Positions 24,928 to 33,998 of a stretch of 64,000 bases of DNA are shown here, piece by piece. The DNA lies in contig NZ_CP107905.1 of NCBI RefSeq assembly GCF_036014015.1, positions 9,114,001-9,178,000 of the forward strand, in the 5' to 3' direction. This DNA comes from Streptomyces sp. NBC_00457. Lineage in GTDB: Bacteria > Actinomycetota > Actinomycetes > Streptomycetales > Streptomycetaceae. Under the pieces are notes generated by a model. It worked only from the letters and a program-made list of their open reading frames with translations, ran no database searches and had not been told where the DNA came from. The first letter of the stretch is position 1, and every line of letters begins with the position of its first letter. Made by a program: the position numbers and the translations under genes.

Positions 24928-26006
24928 CCGCACAGCGTGACCTGCTGTACTCGGAGGAGGAAGAGGCGCTGCGCGCCGCCGTCCGGGACCTGCTCACCGA
25001 CCACTGCGACGCGGCGGGCGTGATCACCCGCACCGAGTCCGATGCCCCGCACGACCTCTCCCTGTGGAAGTCCCTCGCCGACGGCATGGGCCTCGCGGGC
25101 CTGCTCGTCCCCGAGGCGCGGGGCGGCCAGGGCGCCACCCATCGCGAAGTCGCCGTCGTCCTGGAGGAGTTGGGGCGAGCCGTCGCCCCCGTGCCCTATC
25201 TGACGAGCGCCGTGGTCGCCACGGAGGCCCTCCTGGCCTGCGACGCCGACGACCTGCTCGCCGAGCTGGCGTCCGGCCGGCGCATCGGCGTCCTCGCTGT
25301 CGCCCTGAACGTCGCTCCGGACGGCGCCTTCAAGGCCGTACGACAGGAAGACGGTGCCCTGCACGGCGAGTTGACCGGCATCGCGGACGCGTCGGCCGCG
25401 GACGTGCTGCTCGTGCCCGCGGACGACGGTGGGCTGTACGCCGTGGACGCCGATGCCGTGACCGTCGTACCGCAGGTGTCGCTGGACCTGACGCGGCCGG
25501 TGGCGCGGGTGGAGCTGGAGGGCGCTCGCGGGCGTCGGCTGAGCGATGCCGAACCCGCCGTACGACGGGCCCTGCGGGCCGGAGCCGGGCTGCTCGCGTC
25601 CGAGCAACTCGGGCTCGCCGACTGGGCGTTGACCGAGACGGTCCGGTATCTCAAGGAGCGCAAGCAGTTCAACCGGCCCGTCGGCGGGTTCCAGGCGATC
25701 AAGCACCGGCTCGCGCAGCTGTGGCTGGAGGTCGTCAACCTGCGCGCCGCCGCCCGGAACGCGGCGGACGCGCTCGCCACCGGCGAGGACGCCGAGGTGG
25801 CGGTCGCCGTCGCGCAGGCCTACGCGGCGGGTGTCGCCGTCCACGCCGCCGAGGAGGCGCTGCAGTTGCACGGCGGTATCGGGATGACCTGGGAGCACCC
25901 GGTGCATCTGTATCTGAAGCGGGCCAAGGCGGATTCGATCGCGTACGGCACCGCAGGCGGCCACCGTGCCGCGCTCGCCGAACTGGTCGACCTGCGCGCC
26001 CCCTGA
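24924..26006 (+). CDS. Acyl-CoA dehydrogenase, partner subunit lacking the catalytic Glu
   Basis: A 360-aa acyl-CoA dehydrogenase-like protein. It has the flavin/dimer region LKERKQFNRPVGGFQAIKH and LQLHGGIGMTWEHPVHLYLK, but the catalytic segment reads ADSIAYGTAGGHRAAL with no Glu at the base position. The start ATG 24924 overlaps the previous stop. I infer that it completes the FAD site of the neighbouring subunit rather than acting alone. The operon ends at a clear terminator about 26 bases downstream. Confidence 0.87.
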   Translation: MTAQRDLLYSEEEEALRAAVRDLLTDHCDAAGVITRTESDAPHDLSLWKSLADGMGLAGLLVPEARGGQGATHREVAVVLEELGRAVAPVPYLTSAVVATEALLACDADDLLAELASGRRIGVLAVALNVAPDGAFKAVRQEDGALHGELTGIADASAADVLLVPADDGGLYAVDADAVTVVPQVSLDLTRPVARVELEGARGRRLSDAEPAVRRALRAGAGLLASEQLGLADWALTETVRYLKERKQFNRPVGGFQAIKHRLAQLWLEVVNLRAAARNAADALATGEDAEVAVAVAQAYAAGVAVHAAEEALQLHGGIGMTWEHPVHLYLKRAKADSIAYGTAGGHRAALAELVDLRAP

Positions 26007-26031
26007 CGTACACCTGGGAGTAGACCGAGAG

Positions 26032-26060
26032 AAGCCCGTCCCACCAGGGGCGGGCTTTTC
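26032..26060 (+). terminator. Rho-independent terminator
   Basis: AAGCCCGTCCC pairs with GGGGCGGGCTT (11 bp with one G-T pair) around an ACCA loop, followed by a short T run. It lies 26 bases after the acyl-CoA dehydrogenase stop. Confidence 0.85.
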
Positions 26061-26191
26061 GGTGTGTCTTCGGCCAAGGAAGTGAACTCACGGCGGCAGT
26101 CCGGCCAACTCACTTTCTCAGGCGGTTTCTTGAGCCGCTCTCGAACGCATACTCGCTGAGGTTTCACTTCAGAACACCTCGGGGAGAGAGC

Positions 26192-27055
26192 ATGGCCCAC
26201 ACCACCCGTCGCAGAGTCCTCACCCTCGGCGCCGCCCTCGCGGGCGCGGTCGTGGCGCCCGCCTCACAGGCACTGGCGGGCGAGCAGAAGAAGCATCACC
26301 CGCGCCCCCTCTGGCGCGCCCACGCACACAACGACTACGAGCACCCCCGTCCCCTCCTCGACGCCCTCGACCACCGCTTCGGCAGCGTCGAGGCCGACAT
26401 CTGGCTCGTCGGCGACCAGCTCCTCGTCGCGCACGACCAGGTGGACCTCGACCCGGCGCGCACCCTCGAATCCCTCTACCTGGACACGCTGGCGTCCCGC
26501 GTGAAGGCCAACCGCGGTTCCGTCTACCGGGGTTACCGCGGCTCGCTCCAGCTGCTCATCGACATCAAGACCGAGGGCTCCTCGACGTACCTCGAGCTCG
26601 ACCGGCACCTGCGGCGCTACAAGGGCCTGTTCACCACGTACGCGCACGGCCGGGTGTACCCCGGTCCCGTCACCGCGGTGATCTCCGGCGACCGCGCGGC
26701 CCGCGTCCCCATGGAGGCCCAGACCGTACGCCGGGCCTTCTACGACGGCCGGCTCGCCGACCTCGGCACCTCCGCGCCCGCCTCCTTCGTCCCGCTGATC
26801 AGCGACAACTGGACGCTCAACTTCACCTGGCGGGGCGTGGGCGCGTTCCCGGCCGCCGAGCGGCAGAAGCTGCACACCATCGTCCAGACCGCGCACGCCC
26901 GCGGCCAGAAGGTCCGCTTCTGGGCCACCCCGGACATCGCGGGCCCCGCCCGCGACGCCCTGTGGACGGAACTCCTCGCCGCCGACGTCGACTACCTCAA
27001 CACCGACGACCTGATCGGCCTGGAAGCCTTCCTGGACGCACACCGGTCGGCCTAG
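26192..27055 (+). CDS. Secreted phosphatidylinositol-specific phospholipase C/GDPD-family protein
   Basis: A 287-aa TIM-barrel phosphodiesterase-like protein. The N-terminus TTRRRVLTLGAALAGAV is a Tat-type signal with cleavage near ALAGEQ. The mature part begins with WRAHAHNDYEHPRPLLDAL and continues with GSVEADIWLVGDQLLVAHD, the metal/catalytic region of the PI-PLC/GDPD superfamily, and LQLLIDIKTEG. Monocistronic: a terminator lies upstream and an unrelated small gene 100 bp downstream. The phosphodiester substrate is unknown. Confidence 0.83.
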   Translation: MAHTTRRRVLTLGAALAGAVVAPASQALAGEQKKHHPRPLWRAHAHNDYEHPRPLLDALDHRFGSVEADIWLVGDQLLVAHDQVDLDPARTLESLYLDTLASRVKANRGSVYRGYRGSLQLLIDIKTEGSSTYLELDRHLRRYKGLFTTYAHGRVYPGPVTAVISGDRAARVPMEAQTVRRAFYDGRLADLGTSAPASFVPLISDNWTLNFTWRGVGAFPAAERQKLHTIVQTAHARGQKVRFWATPDIAGPARDALWTELLAADVDYLNTDDLIGLEAFLDAHRSA

Positions 27056-27158
27056 ACACCACACGTTCGGAGGACACGCCAGCCGCCCGGACGAACCCTC
27101 CGCTACGCCACACTCGTGGCCGAACGCCGCGAAGCGGACGTGGCGGAGGAGGTTTTCG

Positions 27159-27353
27159 ATGGCCGTGTCCATCTCTGTGGTGCTGCTGCTGTTGATCCTG
27201 GCGGTGATCTTCCTGCGGCACGGCGGGCTGAAGCCCAGCCACGCGATCGTCTGCGCGCTGCTCGGGTTCTACATGGCGAGCTCGAGCATGGCGCCGACCA
27301 TCGAGAGCGGCCTCACGGCGACCGCGGACATCGTCAGCGGTCTGAGACCGTGA
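27159..27353 (+). CDS. Small membrane protein, 64 aa
   Basis: MAVSISVVLLLLILAVIFL forms one strong membrane helix, then a GGLKPSHAIVCALLGFYMAS second helix and a polar tail ending IVSGLRP. A GGAGGAGG ribosome site supports translation. Convergent with the next gene (14 bp between stops). I have seen similar small proteins in Streptomyces genomes but cannot name a function. Confidence 0.7.
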   Translation: MAVSISVVLLLLILAVIFLRHGGLKPSHAIVCALLGFYMASSSMAPTIESGLTATADIVSGLRP

Positions 27354-27367
27354 GGCCACCGCGGCGG

Positions 27368-28606
27368 TCAGCCGGCCGAGAAGACCCCGATGCCGTTCGG
27401 GACGGGGCGTTCCACGCCGCCTGAGGGATGGTTGCGTACGGACACGGCGGTCGCTCCCGGAACGCGGGCGACCAGCGTCGTCGACCCGCCGCCGTCCAGG
27501 TTGAACGCGTCGACCGAGCCCAACTTCCGCATGGCGTCGGCGACTTCCGCGACCGTCAGGCCCGTGCGGTACTCGGCGGCGCCGTCCAGCGCGAGCAGAA
27601 TCACCCGCCGCCCGCCGTCCGCGATGCCCACGGCCGTGCGCACCGCCGCGGTCCTGTTGTCCAGTCCGGGCAGCGGCTGGCCGTCCGTCAGGACCGGGAA
27701 GCCGCCCAGGGCGAAGCTGAACGGTTTCCGGGACCCGGCCGGCACCAGCTTGTGCTGCACCGTGACGCGCTCCCCCTTGGACAGCTTCCGCAGCCGCTGC
27801 GCGCCCGCCTCCCGGCCGACCAGCACGGTGCTGTCCTTGGCGATGGTGCCGCTGCCCGGGGTGTCGGCGGTCGACACCACGCGTCCCCCGCGGACCGTCA
27901 CCTCGTACGTGTCGGCACTGCACGGCGCGGCCCGGTCGGTGTCCGTGCCGCACGTCGCGCGCACCCGGGAGACGCTGCCCCACTTGGCGGTGTAGGCCCC
28001 GACCGAGCCCACCGGCAGCGCGTACTGATTGAGCCCGCCGAGCGGCAGCTTGCCGTCGGGCGTGCCGATCGACCCGCTCAGGGAGAGGCTGTCCAGCCGG
28101 GCCCGCCGGTCGTCGCCGACCCCGAACACGTCCTTCGTGCTCCTGCCGGGCGGCATCGCGGGACCGAAGCGCTGGCCGTTGGGCACCGCGGCGCTGAGGG
28201 CCTTGCCCTTGGCGATCGCCGGTCCCACGCTCGCGCCGGTCGCCTGCACGCCCGGGTGCTGGGTCTCGGTGAGGTTGAAGAAGTCGCCGTTGACGCCCCC
28301 TACGGCGCCCTGGGCGTCGGCCAGCCGGGACACGGTCCCGCGGGCGGCCACCGCCCCCGGAGACAGCAGTCCTAGCCGGACCTTGGGATTGCGCAGGTCG
28401 ACGCTGAGCACATGCGCCCGCGTCAGACCCTTGGACGCCTGGATGTCGAACTGCTCGTACGTGACACCCGGCGCGATCCGGGTGCCGCCCTGAACGGCGC
28501 CGGCCGGTGCCGCCCCCGCCAGGGCCGCACCGGCCAGCGCGCCGAATGCCGTGAGAAGCGTGAGGACCGATCTGCCTGCTCCGAACCGTTTCTGACGACG
28601 CGTCAC
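27368..28606 (-). CDS. Secreted phosphodiester glycosidase family protein (NAGPA-like)
   Basis: A 412-aa protein with a Sec signal peptide (hydrophobic 14-33, AGA-V cleavage near 37). The conserved blocks GGVNGDFFNL, FALGGFPVLTDG and VDAFNLDGGGSTTL belong to PF09992, the fold of the uncovering enzyme that removes GlcNAc from phosphodiesters; bacterial members also act on other sugar-1-phosphodiesters. GTG start with AGGGGG upstream. Two cysteines (CGTD ... CSAD) could form a disulfide. The target polymer, perhaps a wall teichoic acid, is speculative. Confidence 0.82.
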   Translation of the reverse strand: MTRRQKRFGAGRSVLTLLTAFGALAGAALAGAAPAGAVQGGTRIAPGVTYEQFDIQASKGLTRAHVLSVDLRNPKVRLGLLSPGAVAARGTVSRLADAQGAVGGVNGDFFNLTETQHPGVQATGASVGPAIAKGKALSAAVPNGQRFGPAMPPGRSTKDVFGVGDDRRARLDSLSLSGSIGTPDGKLPLGGLNQYALPVGSVGAYTAKWGSVSRVRATCGTDTDRAAPCSADTYEVTVRGGRVVSTADTPGSGTIAKDSTVLVGREAGAQRLRKLSKGERVTVQHKLVPAGSRKPFSFALGGFPVLTDGQPLPGLDNRTAAVRTAVGIADGGRRVILLALDGAAEYRTGLTVAEVADAMRKLGSVDAFNLDGGGSTTLVARVPGATAVSVRNHPSGGVERPVPNGIGVFSAG

Positions 28607-28681
28607 CGTGCCCCCTGAGGTCTCGTCACATGTCGTGGGACTCAGGGGAATTGGAACAGAGGGCGGTGACCGCCGGGGTGC

Positions 28682-29041
28682 CTAAGCGCCGACTACGCGC
28701 GAACGGATCAGAAAACGCACCCCCTCGGGTGCCTCGAGCGAGAAGCCGCTGCCCCGGCCCTCGACGACGTCGACGATCAGCCGGGTGTGGCTCCACACCT
28801 CGTACTGACTCCTCGACATCCAGAAGCCCACCGGCTCCTCGACCCCGTCCACCGCCAGCTCCGCCAGCAGCACGTCCGAGCCGCCGGTACGGAACTCGCC
28901 CTCCGGGTAACACATGGGCGCGCTGCCGTCGCAGCAGCCGCCGGACTGATGGAACATCAGCGGACCGTGCGCCTGCCGCAGCCGACGCAACAGATCGGCG
29001 GCCGCGGGCGTGAGCTCGACACGCGGGATCTCTTCATCCAT
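28682..29041 (-). CDS. DUF779 family protein
   Basis: A 119-aa cytoplasmic protein with the family signature FHQSGGCCDGSAPMCYP (three cysteines) and VGFWMSRSQYEVWSHTRL. DUF779 genes usually neighbour aldehyde dehydrogenases; here the neighbour is pyruvate carboxylase, 43 bp upstream on the same strand. The cysteine cluster may bind metal. Function unknown. Confidence 0.85.
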   Translation of the reverse strand: MDEEIPRVELTPAAADLLRRLRQAHGPLMFHQSGGCCDGSAPMCYPEGEFRTGGSDVLLAELAVDGVEEPVGFWMSRSQYEVWSHTRLIVDVVEGRGSGFSLEAPEGVRFLIRSRVVGA

Positions 29042-29084
29042 GCCGACAGCGCAGCACGCGGGAGGTTGCGAGGGGGTTGCAGGG

Positions 29085-32000
29085 CTACACGATCTCCACG
29101 AGCAGGTCTCCGCCCTCCACCTGCTGGATGCGGTTGATGGCCAGCCGCGTGACCCGGCCCGCCGTCGGCGCGGTGATGGCGGCCTCCATCTTCATCGCCT
29201 CGATGGTGGCCACGGTCACGCCGGCCTCCACCACGTCGCCCTCGGCGACCGAGAGCGTCACCACGCCGGCGAACGGCGCCGCCACATGCCCGGGGTTGGC
29301 CCGGTCCGCCTTCTCGGTGACCGGGGCGTCCGAGGCGGCGGCCACGTCGCGGACCTGGATCGGCCGCAGCTGGCCGTTGAGGCCGGCCATGACGTTGCGC
29401 ATGCCGCGTTCGTCGGCCTCGCCGATGGCCTGGAGCTCGATGAGCAGGCGTACGCCGGGCTCCAGATCGACGGCGTACTCCTTGCCGGGGCGCAGACCGT
29501 AGAAGAAGTGCCTGCTGTCCAGGACGCTGGTGTCGCCGTACGACTGACGGTGCGTCTCGAACTCGCGCGTCGGGCCCGGGAAGAGCAGCCGGTTCAGGGT
29601 GACGCGGCGGGACTTCTCCAGGCCGTCGCGGTCCTCGGCGGTCAGATCCGGTACGGGCCTCGCGTCGGCGCGTCCCTGGAGCGCCTTGGTGCGGAACGGC
29701 TCCGGCCAGCCGCCCGGCGGGGTCCCCAGCTCGCCGCGCAGGAAGCCGATGACCGAGTCGGGGATGTCGAACCGGTCGGGCGTCGCCTCGAAGTCCTCCG
29801 GCGTCACACCGGCTCCCACCAGGTGCAGGGCCAGGTCGCCGACCACCTTGGACGAGGGGGTGACCTTCACCAGCCGGCCGAGGATGCGGTCGGCGGCGGC
29901 GTACATCGCCTCGATGTCCTCGAAGCGGTCGCCGAGGCCGAGTGCGACGGCCTGGGTGCGCAGGTTGGACAGCTGGCCGCCGGGGATCTCGTGGTGGTAG
30001 ACGCGCCCGGTGGGGGAGGCGAGGCCCGCCTCGAACGGCGCGTACACACGGCGGACGCTCTCCCAGTACGGCTCCAGGTCCCCGACGGCCTGGAGGTCCA
30101 GTCCCGTCGGCCGTTCGGAGTGGTCGGTGGCGGCGACGATCGCGGACAGGGACGGCTGCGACGTCGTCCCCGCCATCGAGGCCACCGCCCCGTCCACCGC
30201 GTCCACGCCCGCCTGGGCCGCCGCGAGGTAGGTGGCGAGCTGGCCGCCCGCGGTGTCATGGGTGTGCAGATGGACCGGCAGGCCGAACTCGCGGCGCAGC
30301 GCCGAGACGAGGGTCGCGGCGGCGGGCGCGCGCAGCAGGCCCGCCATGTCCTTGACGGCCAGGACATGGGCGCCCGCCTCGACGATCTGCTCGGCGAGAC
30401 GCAGATAGTAGTCGAGGGTGTAGAGCCGCTCGGAGGGGTCGGACAGGTCAGCGGTGTAGCAGAGGGCCACCTCGGCGATCGCCGTCCCCGTCTCGCGTAC
30501 GGCGTCGATGGCCGGCCGCATCTGGCCGACGTCGTTGAGGGCGTCGAAGGTGCGGAAGATGTCGATGCCGGTGGCCGCGGCCTCCTGCACGAAGGCGTCG
30601 GTCACCTCGGTGGGGTAGGGGGTGTAGCCGACGGTGTTCCGGCCGCGCAGCAGCATCTGCAGGCAGACGTTGGGCACCGCCTCGCGCAGGGCGGCCAGGC
30701 GTTCCCACGGGTCCTCGGCGAGGAAGCGCAGGGCGACGTCGTAGGTGGCGCCGCCCCAGCATTCCAGGGACAGCAGCTCGGGCAGGGTGCGCGCGACGAC
30801 GGGGGCGACGGCCAGCAGGTCCTTGGTACGCACCCGGGTGGCCAGCAGGGACTGATGGGCGTCGCGGAAGGTGGTGTCGGTGACGCCGAGGAGCGGCGAC
30901 TCACGCAACGCGCGTGCGAAGCCCTCGGGGCCCAGTTCGGCGAGCCGCTGCCGGGAGCCGGCGGGCGGCTCACCGGCCGGCCCGGACGGCAGCTTGGTCG
31001 TGGGGTCGATGAGGGCCGGCCGCTCCCCGTGCGGCTTGTTGACGGTGACGTCGGCGAGATAGGTCAGCAGCTTGGTGCCACGGTCCGCGGAGTGCCGTGC
31101 CGTCAGCAGGTGCGGCCGCTGCTCGATGAACGACGTCGTGACCCGGCCGGCCTGGAAGTCGGGGTCGTCCAGGACGGCCTGCAGGAACGGGATGTTCGTG
31201 GCGACGCCGCGGATACGGAACTCGGCGACCGCGCGCCGGGCCCGGCCGATCGCGGCGGAGAGATCCCGGCCCCGGCAGGTGAGCTTCACCAGCATCGAGT
31301 CGAAGTGCGCGCTGATCTCCGTACCGGCGTGCGTGGTACCGCCGTCCAGACGGATGCCCGAGCCGCCCGGTGAGCGGTAGGCGCTGATCCGGCCGGTGTC
31401 GGGGCGGAAGCCGTTGGCCGGGTCCTCGGTGGTGATACGGCACTGCAGCGCGGCGCCGCGCAGGGTGAGGGTGTCCTGGGCGAGCCCGAGGTCGGCGAGG
31501 GTCTCGCCGGAGGCGATGCGCAGTTGCGCCTGGACCAGATCGACGTCGGTCACCTCCTCGGTGACCGTGTGCTCGACCTGGATGCGCGGGTTCATCTCGA
31601 TGAAGACGTGGTTGCCTTCGCGGTCGAGCAGGAACTCCACGGTGCCGGCGTTGCGGTAGCCGATCTCGCGGGCGAAGCGCACGGCGTCCGCGCAGATCCG
31701 CTCCCGCAGGCCCGGGTCGAGGTTGGGCGCGGGCGCCAGCTCGATCACCTTCTGGTGGCGGCGCTGCACCGAGCAGTCACGCTCAAACAGGTGGATGACG
31801 TTGCCTGCGCCGTCGGCGAGGATCTGCACCTCGATGTGGCGGGGCTCCACGACAGCCTTCTCCAGGAAGACGGTCGGGTCGCCGAACGCGGACGCCGCCT
31901 CGCGCGAGGCCGCCTCGATGGATTCGCGCAACTGGGCCGGCGTCTCCACGCGCCGCATGCCACGCCCTCCGCCGCCCGCGACGGCCTTCACGAACACCGG

Positions 32001-32459
32001 GAAACCGACCTCGTCGGCGGCACGGACCAGTTCGTCGACGTCGTTCGAGGGCTGCGAGGAGCCGAGCACCGGTACGCCGGCCGCGCGGGCGGCGGTCACC
32101 GCGCGGGCCTTGTTGCCGGTCAGCTCCAGCGTGTCCGCGTCCGGGCCGACGAAGGTGATGCCCGCGTTCTCGCAGGCACGGGCCAGTTCGGGGTTCTCGG
32201 AGAGGAAGCCGTAGCCCGGGTAGACGGCGTCCGCTCCGGCCCGCTGAGCCGCTCGTACGATCTCGTCGACCGAGAGATACGCCCGCACCGGGTGGCCCGG
32301 TTCGCCGATCTCGTAGGCCTCGTCCGCCTTGAGCCGGTGCAGCGAGTTGCGGTCCTCGTGCGGGAACACGGCGACGGTGCGCGCCCCCAGCTCATAGCCG
32401 GCGCGGAACGCACGAATGGCGATCTCGCCTCGGTTGGCGACCAGTACCTTGCGGAACAT
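29085..32459 (-). CDS. pyc: Pyruvate carboxylase
   Basis: An 1124-aa biotin enzyme making oxaloacetate from pyruvate, bicarbonate and ATP. Order: biotin carboxylase (1-450; KAVAGGGGRGMRRV, EMNPRIQVEHTVTEEV), carboxyltransferase (about 530-800; DTTFRDAHQSLLATRVRT), PC tetramerisation domain, and biotinyl domain with the biotin Lys in IEAMKMEAAI near residue 1090. Full length for the family, no frameshift seen. AAGGGA precedes the ATG. It feeds the TCA cycle when growing on sugars, which fits the neighbouring sugar-release island only loosely. Confidence 0.96.
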   Translation of the reverse strand: MFRKVLVANRGEIAIRAFRAGYELGARTVAVFPHEDRNSLHRLKADEAYEIGEPGHPVRAYLSVDEIVRAAQRAGADAVYPGYGFLSENPELARACENAGITFVGPDADTLELTGNKARAVTAARAAGVPVLGSSQPSNDVDELVRAADEVGFPVFVKAVAGGGGRGMRRVETPAQLRESIEAASREAASAFGDPTVFLEKAVVEPRHIEVQILADGAGNVIHLFERDCSVQRRHQKVIELAPAPNLDPGLRERICADAVRFAREIGYRNAGTVEFLLDREGNHVFIEMNPRIQVEHTVTEEVTDVDLVQAQLRIASGETLADLGLAQDTLTLRGAALQCRITTEDPANGFRPDTGRISAYRSPGGSGIRLDGGTTHAGTEISAHFDSMLVKLTCRGRDLSAAIGRARRAVAEFRIRGVATNIPFLQAVLDDPDFQAGRVTTSFIEQRPHLLTARHSADRGTKLLTYLADVTVNKPHGERPALIDPTTKLPSGPAGEPPAGSRQRLAELGPEGFARALRESPLLGVTDTTFRDAHQSLLATRVRTKDLLAVAPVVARTLPELLSLECWGGATYDVALRFLAEDPWERLAALREAVPNVCLQMLLRGRNTVGYTPYPTEVTDAFVQEAAATGIDIFRTFDALNDVGQMRPAIDAVRETGTAIAEVALCYTADLSDPSERLYTLDYYLRLAEQIVEAGAHVLAVKDMAGLLRAPAAATLVSALRREFGLPVHLHTHDTAGGQLATYLAAAQAGVDAVDGAVASMAGTTSQPSLSAIVAATDHSERPTGLDLQAVGDLEPYWESVRRVYAPFEAGLASPTGRVYHHEIPGGQLSNLRTQAVALGLGDRFEDIEAMYAAADRILGRLVKVTPSSKVVGDLALHLVGAGVTPEDFEATPDRFDIPDSVIGFLRGELGTPPGGWPEPFRTKALQGRADARPVPDLTAEDRDGLEKSRRVTLNRLLFPGPTREFETHRQSYGDTSVLDSRHFFYGLRPGKEYAVDLEPGVRLLIELQAIGEADERGMRNVMAGLNGQLRPIQVRDVAAASDAPVTEKADRANPGHVAAPFAGVVTLSVAEGDVVEAGVTVATIEAMKMEAAITAPTAGRVTRLAINRIQQVEGGDLLVEIV

Positions 32460-32898
32460 CCTGTATCCCTTCGCGGCCTGCCCGTGACGAGGACCATGGT
32501 GTCGGCGACGCCGCGGTCATGCCATGTGAGCCGGGACACGATTTGGTGCCCCTACGACTCCTTCACCGCTCACGGCGTCCGGAACCCTCGAAAGGTCACG
32601 TAGGCGCGGGTTTCGGCATGGCCGCGCCCGCGTGCCTCGGGTGCCGTGCACACGGCGCTGATCTCGGTCCGTCCCGGAGGGCGGAGCCTCCCCCCGGCCT
32701 TCGGCCGGGGGGACCCCCATCTAGCTGCGCTCGCCCGCCGTGGCCACCAGCCTGCCGCCCGCTCGGATGCCGACGCACATCGGCCGGACCCAGTTCGACC
32801 ATGTCGGTGCCGAGCGCGGCACGCGGTTGGACGGGCCGGTCGCCGGGCAGCTGAACAGCGTCCTTCCACAGGCGCGGCCGGCCTCGGCCCGCACCCGG
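32460..32898. other. Intergenic region, 439 bp, no supported gene
   Basis: No reading frame here has a ribosome site plus recognisable sequence. It holds the pyc promoter area and a strong GC hairpin at 32690-32712. It separates core metabolism from the carbohydrate-enzyme island. Confidence 0.6.
32690..32712. terminator. Strong GC hairpin between GH6 and pyc
   Basis: CCCCCCGGCC and GGCCGGGGGG form a perfect 10-bp stem around TTC. No U run follows on either strand, so it may be a factor-assisted terminator for the minus-strand GH6 gene or a dispersed repeat; this exact hairpin is familiar from other Streptomyces intergenic regions. Confidence 0.5.
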
Positions 32899-33864
32899 TC
32901 AGTAGCCGTAGATCATCTTGTAGGCGACCTCCGGGAGGAACTGTCCGGCCGAGGAGCCGCTTCCCGCGCCGCAGTTGCCGTCGGACTCGCCCGGGACCTT
33001 GATCCACAAGAGCATCTCGGCGCCTCCGCCCAGCTGGGTGGGGGTTCCGATACGGCGGCCTGAGGGGTTGCACCACTGGCCGTTGGAGCCGTTGCCGTTG
33101 CGGCTGGTGTCCACGACGAACGGCTTGGTGTAGCCGTACCGGTTGCGCAGCTCATTGTTGACGGCGTTGCCGTACGCGGTGTTCTCGGCCGTGGTCAGGT
33201 AGTTGGAGACGTTGAGCGAGAAACCGTGGGCCTGTCGGACGCCGGCCTCGTGGAGCCGCTGGGCCATGGTCGCCGCGCTCGCCCAGGCCGGGTTGCCGGC
33301 GTCGAGATAGACCCAGGTGTTGGGAGCCTGGCGGTTGAACTCGGCGAGCGCGCCGGTGAGCATGGCCTCGCGTTCGTCGATCTGGGCCTGGTTCATACAG
33401 CCGTAGTCCCCGAGGGAGTCCGGTTCGAGGACGACGACGGCCGGGCGGCCCGCGATCCCGCCCGCGAACTGGGCGATCCAGTTCGCGTAGGCGGAGGGCG
33501 AGGAGGCTCCGCCAGCGGAGTGCCCGCCGCAGTAGTCGCGGTTGTAGATGTTGTAGGCGACGAGGACGGGCAGTTTGTCCTGGGCGTCCGCGGCGCCCAC
33601 GTACGCGCCGGTCGCCGTGCCGATGGTGCCGCTCCAGGAGCCGAACCAGCGGGCCGTCGGTGTGTTGGCGATAGAGGCGTTGATCGCGGACGCCCGGCCG
33701 TCGCCGGAGTTGGCGGCGACCCACCGCTTCGCGCTGGAGGCGGGGTCCACGTAGAACCCGTTGGTCATGGTCGTCGGGTCGGCCGCGTGGGCGGACGGCG
33801 CGGCGGCGAGCGCCAGCGGCAGTGAGGAGAGCGCTGCCAGCAGGGCGAGGAGTCTGCGGCGCAT
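32899..33864 (-). CDS. Secreted GH6 endoglucanase
   Basis: A 321-aa single-domain cellulase. Sec signal MRRRLLALLAALSSLPLAL with cleavage near AHA-ADP (27). GH6 marks: LVAYNIYNRDYCGGHSAGG with the proton-network Asp, VVVLEPDSLGDYGC with the catalytic acid Asp, and FVVDTSRNGNGS. Four cysteines fit two disulfides. It lacks any carbohydrate-binding module. A CebR-like box lies 54 bp upstream of the ATG, indicating cellobiose-type induction. The ORF extends 30 residues upstream without a good start; GAGG precedes ATG 33864. Confidence 0.92.
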   Translation of the reverse strand: MRRRLLALLAALSSLPLALAAAPSAHAADPTTMTNGFYVDPASSAKRWVAANSGDGRASAINASIANTPTARWFGSWSGTIGTATGAYVGAADAQDKLPVLVAYNIYNRDYCGGHSAGGASSPSAYANWIAQFAGGIAGRPAVVVLEPDSLGDYGCMNQAQIDEREAMLTGALAEFNRQAPNTWVYLDAGNPAWASAATMAQRLHEAGVRQAHGFSLNVSNYLTTAENTAYGNAVNNELRNRYGYTKPFVVDTSRNGNGSNGQWCNPSGRRIGTPTQLGGGAEMLLWIKVPGESDGNCGAGSGSSAGQFLPEVAYKMIYGY

Positions 33865-33917
33865 GACGGGTACCTCGGCTTTCTGACGGGGTGCGTCCGA
33901 AGGCGCCGGTGAGCGCG

Positions 33918-33947
33918 GGGGAGCGCTCCCACAAGAAGCGCTCCCCA
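33918..33947 (-). promoter_or_regulatory. CebR-like cellulase operator
   Basis: GGGGAGCGCTCCCA (33918-33931) matches 13 of 14 bases of the CebR consensus TGGGAGCGCTCCCA. A second, weaker copy, AGAAGCGCTCCCCA (33934-33947), follows directly. Position just upstream of the GH6 start on the minus strand fits repression relieved by cellobiose. Confidence 0.75.
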
Positions 33948-33998
33948 CCGGCACGGTCGGTCAGCAGGTCGAGTCGGTCTGGTACGGGAGCCGGTCGT

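Noticed and set aside
29010..31373. 787-codon plus-strand frame across pyc
   Set aside because: Composition is repetitive Gly/Arg/Val/Leu with no motif, and it is fully antisense to an intact pyruvate carboxylase.
32460..32898. Short ORFs in the gap upstream of pyc
   Set aside because: They derive from the GC-rich hairpin repeat and lack ribosome sites.
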